8,140 nt of DNA from Mogibacterium sp. (GTDB lineage: Bacteria; Bacillota_A; Clostridia; Peptostreptococcales; Anaerovoracaceae): the NCBI GenBank assembly GCA_017469325.1, contig JAFUGO010000055.1:1-8140 (forward strand). The letters run 5' to 3'. The position numbers were made by a program, and so were the translations under genes. The notes below the pieces were generated by a model. The model was not told the DNA's origin and searched no databases. It saw only the letters and a program-made list of their open reading frames with translations. How positions within the stretch are numbered: position 1 is the first letter of the stretch; every line of letters starts with the position of its first letter. Shown in pieces: positions 1 through 4,643 of this stretch.

Positions 1-1
1 G

Positions 2-646
2 ATCGGTATCACCACTTCGGACAACGGCAACTGGCTGAGGCTCCCTGCCGACAAGAAGTACTACATCGACATCAATGTAAGCAAAGAGACCACTCTCGAT
101 CTTAAGATGGCTGAGTGGCAGGTATACGACGGCAAGGAAGTCCGCACAGAGACAAAGGACAGCAAGTACAACTGGACCGGCCTCAAGATGAAGCCGGGCA
201 AGAAGGTCAGATGGGTCTTCGAGGCTGTGCCTGCCGGAAGTGACGGATCGTATCCGATCGCTTCCAAAGCGGATTACTATATCGAATTCATGTACACTCT
301 CACATTCGAACTCAACGGAGGCACGATGTGGGATGAGACCGGAACGGTCACTGCTGACTACGCGGGCGGCACTGTAATAAACATGCCTGAGCCCGAAAGA
401 GACGGTTACACATTCAAATACTGGAAGGGCTCAAAGTATGAGGCCGGCGATGAATACACCGTGAATGAGGATCACACATTCAGCGCTGTATGGGAGAAGG
501 ACAAAGCTTCCGGTTCAGATAAAGATAAGAGCAAAGGAGCCGACACGGGAGACAGCACAAAGATCCTCAGCTGGACCGCGCTCTTCATGGCTTCGCTCCT
601 CGGATGCCTCATCACTCTTATAAAGCGCCGCAAACGCAGCCTGTAA
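2..646 (+). CDS. Surface protein, C-terminal part, with InlB B-repeat and sorting-like tail (5' truncated)
   Basis: The frame is open from the window edge to TAA at 644-646, so 214 residues of a longer protein are visible. In this fragment, residues about 101-165 form an InlB B-repeat (Listeria-Bacteroides repeat): it starts TFELNGG, has RDGYTFKYWKG in the middle and ends FSAVWEKD. This is a beta-rich module of secreted Gram-positive proteins. A short charged linker rich in Lys, Ser and Asp follows, then GADTGDS (179-185), a hydrophobic stretch of about 20 residues (188-207) and a basic end, KRRKRSL. That order matches a sortase-type wall-anchoring signal, but Pro of the usual PxTG motif is Ala. 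The protein is therefore probably exported and held at the membrane or wall. Its ligand is unknown, and the signal peptide and N-terminal domains lie outside the window. The HAD gene starts 3 nt after the stop. Confidence 0.85.
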   Translation: MGITTSDNGNWLRLPADKKYYIDINVSKETTLDLKMAEWQVYDGKEVRTETKDSKYNWTGLKMKPGKKVRWVFEAVPAGSDGSYPIASKADYYIEFMYTLTFELNGGTMWDETGTVTADYAGGTVINMPEPERDGYTFKYWKGSKYEAGDEYTVNEDHTFSAVWEKDKASGSDKDKSKGADTGDSTKILSWTALFMASLLGCLITLIKRRKRSL

Positions 647-649
647 AAG

Positions 650-1522
650 ATGGACAAACTCAGAAAGACAAAAGAAGATAAGCCTGTACTGGCTATATGC
701 TACGACTTCGATAAGACCCTGTCTCCCGACAACATGCAGGCGCAGGGCTATCTGCAGGCGATCAACTACGAGAACCAGAATGAGTTCTGGGCTGAGTCCA
801 ACGCGCTCGCGGATGCCAGCGAGATGGACCAGACTCTCGGGTGGATGTACATGATGCTCAAGAAGGCGCGCGGCAAGGAGATCTTCAGAAGGGAGATGCT
901 CATGGACTACGGCGCCGGGGTCAAGCTGTATCCGGGCGTGCAGGACTGGTTCAGAAGGACACGCGAGTATGCGGCTGAGAAAGGCATAATAGTCGAGCAC
1001 TACATCATCTCTTCGGGACTCCGCGAGATGATCGACGGCACATCCGTTGCCGGCGAATTCGAGAAGATATACGCGAGCTCGTTCTTCTATGATGAGGACG
1101 GAATCGCCGTGTGGCCGGCGCAGGTGGTCAACTTTACAAACAAAACGCAATTCCTGTTCAGGATATCCAAGGGCGTCCTCGGCATCAACGACGATGCGGT
1201 GAACGACTACTTCAGACCTGAAGAGATGAGAGTCCCGTTCAGGAACATGGTGTATATTGGCGACAGCGAGACCGACATACCGTGCATGAAGCTGGTCAAC
1301 TCCTACGGAGGGCACTCGGTCGGAGTGTATGACCCGGTCGCAGAGAACAAAAGCAGGGTGCACAAGATGATGCGCGACAACCGTATCAGGTATTACGCGC
1401 CGGCTGACTACACCGAAGGATCGGAGCTCGACGGGCTTATTAAAAAGATAATCGACAAGACAGCCGCCAATGAGAAGCTTGAGGAGATCTATTACGAGAA
1501 GTACTCCGAAGCGAATGAGTGA
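650..1522 (+). CDS. HAD-family phosphatase
   Basis: This 290-residue protein has the signatures of the haloacid dehalogenase superfamily. Motif I is D19-F-D21-K-T23 (nucleophile Asp and acid/base Asp), motif II is the Ser pair 121-122 in YIISSGL, K165 in TNKTQF is a candidate motif III lysine, and motif IV is GDSETD at 204-209. A long insert between motifs I and II (about 30-115) is probably the cap that selects substrate. There is no signal peptide or membrane segment, so it should be a soluble cytoplasmic Mg-dependent phosphohydrolase. The substrate cannot be read from the sequence. The ATG at 650 is preferred because the next in-frame Met (residue 29) would remove motif I. No Shine-Dalgarno is visible and the start lies 3 nt after the upstream stop, so translation is probably coupled. 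Its stop is directly adjacent to the convergent lysR stop. Confidence 0.9.
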   Translation: MDKLRKTKEDKPVLAICYDFDKTLSPDNMQAQGYLQAINYENQNEFWAESNALADASEMDQTLGWMYMMLKKARGKEIFRREMLMDYGAGVKLYPGVQDWFRRTREYAAEKGIIVEHYIISSGLREMIDGTSVAGEFEKIYASSFFYDEDGIAVWPAQVVNFTNKTQFLFRISKGVLGINDDAVNDYFRPEEMRVPFRNMVYIGDSETDIPCMKLVNSYGGHSVGVYDPVAENKSRVHKMMRDNRIRYYAPADYTEGSELDGLIKKIIDKTAANEKLEEIYYEKYSEANE

Positions 1523-2392
1523 TCAGCGGATGTTCTGCCTAATATGATCGATGACGGAGCGGGCGAGAGGGCCCGCTTCTTTTATTGACCTTATCCCGAT
1601 GCCCAGCGATCTGTACGACTCGGGATCGAGCATCCTGTAGTCGTAGCTGCCCGGGAAGCGCTCAAGGGTGAGCTCGGGAAGTATCGAGATGCCGAGCCCG
1701 TGCTGCACCATGGAGAGCACGGCGGAGTCGTCGTTCGAGCGGTACCTGACCGAGGAGTCCAGTCCCGCTTCCTGAAGTATCCTGTTGGCGTCCGTATCGT
1801 AGTCGCGGTATGTCATTATGAGAGGGTAGTCCTTCAGCACCTTGAGAGGCACGTAGTCGTATTTATCGAGAGGGTGGCCCGGCGGAAAGACGGCGACCAT
1901 CGGATCATCCAGTATGTGGATGAAGTCGACCTCGCCTTTTTCGGGCTCACTCATCAGAGCAAGGTCGAGCCTGCCCGTCAGAAGTCCGCGGAGCATGTCT
2001 TCCTGTCCGCTTTCTACTATATTAAACTCCACATCCGGGTAGTTCTCTTGGTAATACCCTATGATCTGCGGGAGCCATGTCGATGATGTGCTCACGAACG
2101 AGCCTATGTGTATCACGCCTCTACGTATTCCTCTGATGTCATCGGCCTCCTGAAGGAAGCGCTCCTCCTGGGCTATCATGGCGCGCATGGCCGGTATGAG
2201 CTGCTTCGCCTCGCTTGTGGGCTCGACGCCCTTTTTTGTTTTGATCAGAAGGGGGAGCCCCAGTTCATCTTCGAATGCCTTCATCATCTGGGTCAGATTC
2301 GACTGGGTGTATCCGAGTATCTCACCGGCCCTGGTGAAGCTGCCGCTGTCGACCGAGGTGAGAAAGACCTTTACCATCTTGAATGTGTTCAT
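1523..2392 (-). CDS. LysR-family transcriptional regulator
   Basis: This 289-residue protein has the standard LysR layout. An N-terminal winged helix-turn-helix covers about residues 1-60, with GSFTRAGEILGYTQSNLTQMMKAFEDELG as the recognition region (split here for description: GSFTRAGEILGYTQ, then SNLTQMMKAFEDELG). A linker helix follows (about 60-88), then a periplasmic-binding-protein-like effector domain (about 92-289). I chose the ATG at 2392 over an in-frame ATG at 2416. The 2392 start has AGAGGT five bases upstream, it gives the usual spacing to the HTH, and a strong promoter predicts a transcript start near 2426, leaving only about 10 nt and no ribosome site before 2416. The gene faces away from the small peptide gene and brnQ and converges on the HAD gene. 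LysR proteins commonly control divergent neighbours, so amino acid uptake control is a reasonable inference. The effector is unknown. Confidence 0.93.
   Translation of the reverse strand: MNTFKMVKVFLTSVDSGSFTRAGEILGYTQSNLTQMMKAFEDELGLPLLIKTKKGVEPTSEAKQLIPAMRAMIAQEERFLQEADDIRGIRRGVIHIGSFVSTSSTWLPQIIGYYQENYPDVEFNIVESGQEDMLRGLLTGRLDLALMSEPEKGEVDFIHILDDPMVAVFPPGHPLDKYDYVPLKVLKDYPLIMTYRDYDTDANRILQEAGLDSSVRYRSNDDSAVLSMVQHGLGISILPELTLERFPGSYDYRMLDPESYRSLGIGIRSIKEAGPLARSVIDHIRQNIR
1558..1586 (+). terminator. Intrinsic terminator of the surface protein-HAD unit, inside lysR
   Basis: A perfect 7-bp GC-rich inverted repeat, AGCGGGC (1558-1564) and GCCCGCT (1571-1577), with a 6-nt loop is followed by TTCTTTTATT (1577-1586). 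This is the form of a rho-independent terminator on the plus strand, about 35 nt after the HAD stop. It lies within the antisense of the last codons of lysR, where the same bases encode part of IKEAGPLARS. Function is inferred from sequence shape only. Confidence 0.7.
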
Positions 2393-2396
2393 GGCG

Positions 2397-2402
2397 ACCT
2401 CT
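2397..2402 (-). promoter_or_regulatory. Ribosome binding site that decides the lysR start
   Basis: Read on the minus strand, this is AGAGGT, five bases before the ATG at 2392. The alternative ATG at 2416 has no comparable site upstream. Confidence 0.6.
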
Positions 2403-2432
2403 GTTTCTGCTCTCATATACTTTTACAGCCCA

Positions 2433-2461
2433 ATTCTATATGTTAAGAAAATTAATATCAA
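2433..2461 (-). promoter_or_regulatory. lysR promoter (-35 TTGATA, 17-bp spacer, -10 TAGAAT)
   Basis: On the minus strand, TTGATA (2461-2456) and TAGAAT (2438-2433) are separated by exactly 17 bp, close to the housekeeping sigma consensus. The predicted transcript start is near 2426, about 35 nt before the chosen start codon. The ATTAAT repeats and a candidate plus-strand promoter lie just beyond the -35 element, a position that would permit autoregulation. Confidence 0.7.
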
Positions 2462-2472
2462 GCATCACAACT

Positions 2473-2507
2473 ATTAATTTTTCATTAATGCAATTGTGCG
2501 CTATATT
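2473..2507 (+). promoter_or_regulatory. Candidate promoter and LysR operator region for the small peptide gene
   Basis: ATTAAT (2473-2478) and ATTAAT (2484-2489) form a 17-bp dyad with a 5-bp spacer. A weak plus-strand promoter can be drawn as TTTTCA (2479-2484), 17 bp, TATATT (2502-2507), with its -35 inside the dyad. A poor -35 overlapped by a dyad is what an activator-dependent LysR target would look like. The LysR binding site itself cannot be proven from one sequence. Confidence 0.4.
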
Positions 2508-2522
2508 GTTATCAGAAAGAAA

Positions 2523-2534
2523 GACCGAAAGGTC
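2523..2534 (+). other. Short GAAA-tetraloop hairpin in the leader of the small peptide gene
   Basis: GACC-GAAA-GGTC forms a 4-bp stem closed by a GNRA tetraloop, about 18 nt before the ribosome binding site. It is too short to assign a role. It may stabilise the 5' end of the transcript. Confidence 0.35.
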
Positions 2535-2567
2535 ATACAAATAGAGAAAATGAAAAGGAGGTACACC

Positions 2568-2660
2568 ATGGATATTCTGATCACCATCGTTTACACAGCA
2601 GCAATGACATTCCTCATGACAAAGATCACAGAGCATGTGCCTACAGAGAAGAGAAAATAA
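2568..2660 (+). CDS. 30-residue hydrophobic peptide upstream of brnQ
   Basis: A start codon with an almost perfect ribosome binding site (AAAAGGAGGT, 2553-2562, five bases from ATG) opens a 30-codon frame ending in TAA. The peptide begins MDILITIVYTAAMTFLMTK, then has an ITEHVPTEKRK tail. Residues 3-17 are hydrophobic and the end is basic, which would suit a single membrane segment with the C-terminus inside. I do not recognise a family. Five of residues 3-8 (ILITIV) are Ile, Leu or Val, which is striking because the next gene encodes a branched-chain amino acid carrier. Two roles fit: a small membrane subunit or modulator of BrnQ, comparable in size to the MetS-type small subunits known for NSS transporters, or a leader peptide sensing branched-chain aminoacyl-tRNA. 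The gene should be under the divergent LysR regulator. Translation is likely; function is open. Confidence 0.65.
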   Translation: MDILITIVYTAAMTFLMTKITEHVPTEKRK

Positions 2661-2776
2661 TAAAACCTCACAAAACAACAAATAAAAGAAAAGCGATGGC
2701 GTGCCGATGGCGGTCATCGCCTTTCGCATAGTATAATGGTTACCGGAACGGCAGGGAGCATCCCGGGAGCAGAAAG
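2661..2776 (+). promoter_or_regulatory. Small peptide-brnQ intergenic region with competing hairpins and a TATAAT box
   Basis: One downstream arm, CATCGC (2715-2720), can pair with either of two upstream arms: GCGATG (2693-2698, with flanking AAA/TTT extending the stem) or CGATG (2705-2709, a 5-bp stem with a 5-base loop). Only a short T run follows, so an intrinsic terminator is not convincing. A perfect TATAAT lies at 2732-2737, but its -35 region (near 2709-2714, GGCGGT) is poor. GGGAGCA occurs twice (2754-2760 and 2765-2771). The second copy carries the brnQ ribosome binding site, and a small GGGA/TCCC hairpin lies directly before it. Confidence 0.4.
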
Positions 2777-4120
2777 ATGAGGAAGAATCTTAGTATTAAA
2801 GAACTGATGGTAATGGGCGGAGCTTTGTTCTCCATGCACTTCGGCGCTGCCTGCATGCTCTTTCCGGTGCAGTGGGGCAAGGACGCCGGCACGGCGCTGT
2901 GGCCGATGTTCATAGGCGTGCTTCTGTCAGGAGTCATACTTCCGTACTTCGGATACCTTGCTCTTGTGAAGGGCGACGGGACATTCCTCTCGATCACTCA
3001 GAAGATATCCGGAAAGTTCGGGACCTGGTTCGCGGCTCTGACCATCTTCGTAATAGGACCGCTGTACATGGTGCCGCGTATGAGCGCAGCAGCCTGGGCG
3101 GCGATCGAGCAGATAACCGGACTTAAAACTGAGAGCCGGCTGCCGGCCATCGCGTTCGCTGTGGTGTTCTACCTGATCACATACTGGTTCGTGGCAAACC
3201 CGGGCAAGGTCATAGACAAGATAGGCAACATACTCTTCCCGGTGCTGATCGTCGTGGTCACCGCGGTTATCGTAAAGAGCATCGTGAGCCCTATATCCGA
3301 TACATGGGCTGCGCCTTCGTTCAGTCAGAATCCGGTGGTATACGGATTTCTTGAAGGCTACGCGACAGCCGACCTTCAGTGCGCTCTGCTCTTCGGCATC
3401 ATAGTGGTGCAGGGGATCAGGAACGCGGGCATAGAGGAGAAGTCGATCAATAAGAACCTTATAAAGATAGGTATCGTCGGGCTCGGCCTTCTCATGATAA
3501 CCATACTCGGTCACATGATCGCCGGCGCCAACACAGGCGGGACTATCGACCTGACTCTCTCGGCGCTGTACACCGAGATGGTGCTGCAACTCTGGGGAAG
3601 CTTCGGAGGCATCCTTTTCAACATCGCTCTCATTGCCGCGGCTCTTACCACTGCGGTCGGAGCTGTCTCTTCCACATCGGAGATATGGGAGGAGATACTC
3701 GGAAGCAAAAATGAGAATCTGTTCACATACAGGAATTTCTGCATCGCGTCATGCGCTCTCTCATGCGTGGTATCCTTCGCGGATCTTGACACCATAGTCA
3801 AGGTGGTGGGCCCGGTGCTCGATTCCTGCTACCCGGCGGCCATAGTCATCGCGATGTACTACTGCATATGCAGGAGGCCTGACGACGCAAGGCTCCTCAA
3901 CGCGGGCAAATGGGCTGTCATAGCGGCCTTCGCTGTAAGCGTTCTGCAGCTTGCGGTAAGATACAGCGAGATGTTCGGCCTCGGCTGGGACGCTCCCGGA
4001 AACGCTTATTACGCTCTGCCGCTTGCGGGCTACAGCCTCGCGTGGCTCCCGGTGTGCCTGGTCGCTTTCGCGGCAGGGGCGCTGACGGGCCGCCGCAGAA
4101 CAAGTCTCGAGACTGCCTGA
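2777..4120 (+). CDS. brnQ: Branched-chain amino acid transport system II carrier protein (BrnQ/LIVCS family)
   Basis: This 447-residue, very hydrophobic protein has about 12 predicted membrane segments. The family-typical first segment reads HFGAACMLFPVQWGKDAG (residues 21-38), corresponding to the conserved FGAGN..FP..G...G region of BrnQ/BraB carriers. The length equals the family norm of roughly 440. Members import Leu, Ile and Val with Na+ (or H+) across the cytoplasmic membrane. The start is supported by GGGAG at 2765-2769, seven bases upstream. The gene lies 116 nt after the 30-codon gene and is followed by a strong terminator, so it closes its transcription unit. Control by the divergent LysR protein is inferred from position. 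The tail (residues 438-447) is basic and short, as expected for a cytoplasmic end. The exact substrate among hydrophobic amino acids is not certain. Confidence 0.9.
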   Translation: MRKNLSIKELMVMGGALFSMHFGAACMLFPVQWGKDAGTALWPMFIGVLLSGVILPYFGYLALVKGDGTFLSITQKISGKFGTWFAALTIFVIGPLYMVPRMSAAAWAAIEQITGLKTESRLPAIAFAVVFYLITYWFVANPGKVIDKIGNILFPVLIVVVTAVIVKSIVSPISDTWAAPSFSQNPVVYGFLEGYATADLQCALLFGIIVVQGIRNAGIEEKSINKNLIKIGIVGLGLLMITILGHMIAGANTGGTIDLTLSALYTEMVLQLWGSFGGILFNIALIAAALTTAVGAVSSTSEIWEEILGSKNENLFTYRNFCIASCALSCVVSFADLDTIVKVVGPVLDSCYPAAIVIAMYYCICRRPDDARLLNAGKWAVIAAFAVSVLQLAVRYSEMFGLGWDAPGNAYYALPLAGYSLAWLPVCLVAFAAGALTGRRRTSLETA

Positions 4121-4165
4121 TCATTCCGCAAATTACGACCAAAAAATATACATATACAACGGATC

Positions 4166-4204
4166 CCCGTTCATCTGCTGACTCAGCGGTGAGCGGGCTT
4201 TTTT
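4166..4204 (+). terminator. Intrinsic terminator after brnQ
   Basis: The arms at 4166-4180 (CCCGTTCATCTGCTG) and 4184-4197 (CAGCGGTGAGCGGG) pair along nearly their full length, with two G-U pairs and one bulge, around a 3-nt loop. Six T residues follow (4199-4204). This is a strong rho-independent terminator that insulates the feo promoter from brnQ transcription. Confidence 0.85.
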
Positions 4205-4228
4205 GTTTGTATAAAATAAGATATTTGC

Positions 4229-4257
4229 TTGACAAACGGAGGTTAGTTCACTATAAC
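4229..4257 (+). promoter_or_regulatory. feo operon promoter (TTGACA, 17 bp, TATAAC)
   Basis: A consensus -35 TTGACA (4229-4234) and a 5-of-6 -10 TATAAC (4252-4257) are separated by 17 bp. The predicted transcript start is near 4264, giving a short leader of about 37 nt before feoA. So strong a core promoter implies control by repression, matching the operators that overlap it. Confidence 0.8.
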
Positions 4258-4280
4258 TAACATAGTTAAAGATACCTAAC
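4242..4280 (+). promoter_or_regulatory. Tandem DtxR/IdeR-like operators on the feo promoter
   Basis: Site 1 is TTAGTT-N6-AACTAA (4243-4260), and flanking G and C extend the perfect arms to 7 bp (4242-4248 and 4255-4261). Site 2 is ATAGTT-N6-ACCTAA (4262-4279), less symmetric. Both resemble the DtxR/IdeR consensus TTAGGT-N7-ACCTAA with one base less in the centre. Site 1 covers the spacer and -10 box; site 2 covers the transcript start. The site centres are 19 bp apart, about two helical turns. A Fe(II)- or Mn(II)-dependent DtxR-family repressor is the likely binder. The usual Fur box pattern (GATAAT repeats) is not seen. Confidence 0.6.
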
Positions 4281-4300
4281 ATAATAGGGAGGAATATGTA

Positions 4301-4603
4301 ATGGAACTTGCTTATCCAATGAATCAGAGCGCAGTCGGCGCTGAGACCGAAGAGAAGGTAAAAGAGACTTCGGCAGAATCAAAAGACAAGATGACTCTCA
4401 TGGAGGCAGAGATCGGACAGACTTATGTCGTCAAAGAGATCAACACTGACGATGACGACATGAACTCATTCCTGTTCAGACTCGGCTGCTATGTTGGAGA
4501 GCCTATCACTCTCATTTCGAAGAAGAAAAACAGCTGCATCGTAGTTATAAAAGACGGCAGATACAATCTGGACAAGATGCTTTCAGAGGCAATCATTGTT
4601 TAG
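4301..4603 (+). CDS. feoA: FeoA family ferrous iron transport protein with N-terminal extension
   Basis: Residues 31-100 form a FeoA core domain of about 70 residues, an SH3-like beta barrel. It reads MTLMEAEIGQTYVVKEI at its start, FLFRLGCYVGEPITLISKK in the middle, and ends in an SEAIIV strand. FeoA is a small cytoplasmic partner of the FeoB iron permease. Residues 1-30 are an extra polar segment rich in Glu, Lys and Ser. The ATG at 4301 is favoured because AGGGAGGA lies at 4286-4293 seven bases upstream, while the internal ATG at 4391 has no ribosome site, so the extension appears real. The gene is first in the operon, 40 nt before feoB, under the operator-covered promoter. An acidic run, DDDD (50-53), lies in a loop of the core. 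Function beyond FeoB support is not settled for the family. Confidence 0.9.
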   Translation: MELAYPMNQSAVGAETEEKVKETSAESKDKMTLMEAEIGQTYVVKEINTDDDDMNSFLFRLGCYVGEPITLISKKKNSCIVVIKDGRYNLDKMLSEAIIV

Positions 4604-4643
4604 TTTATAAAAATGGGAAGTTATATATAAGGAGGTATTTCAG

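Noticed and set aside
515..1363. Minus-strand open frame of 282 codons opposite the HAD gene
   Set aside because: The HAD motifs fix the plus strand as coding. The reverse translation has no recognisable domain.
2393..2416. Longer lysR start at 2416
   Set aside because: It would leave about 10 nt of leader from the predicted transcript start and has no ribosome site. The start at 2392 has AGAGGT.
2436..2729. Minus-strand 97-codon frame across the lysR-brnQ intergenic region
   Set aside because: It runs antisense to the small peptide gene, which has the strong ribosome site, and it has no recognisable motif.
2726..2745. Resemblance of the stretch around TATAATGGTTA to a tRNA D-arm
   Set aside because: No acceptor, anticodon or T-arm pairing is present around it. 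A promoter -10 box explains it better.
2927..3589. Minus-strand open frame opposite brnQ
   Set aside because: His/Arg/Tyr-rich shadow of the membrane protein gene, with no motif and no ribosome site noticed.
4205..4228. A/T-rich stretch with TATAAA as an additional feo promoter
   Set aside because: No matching -35 at proper spacing, and it overlaps the tail of the terminator. The TTGACA/TATAAC promoter is far better.
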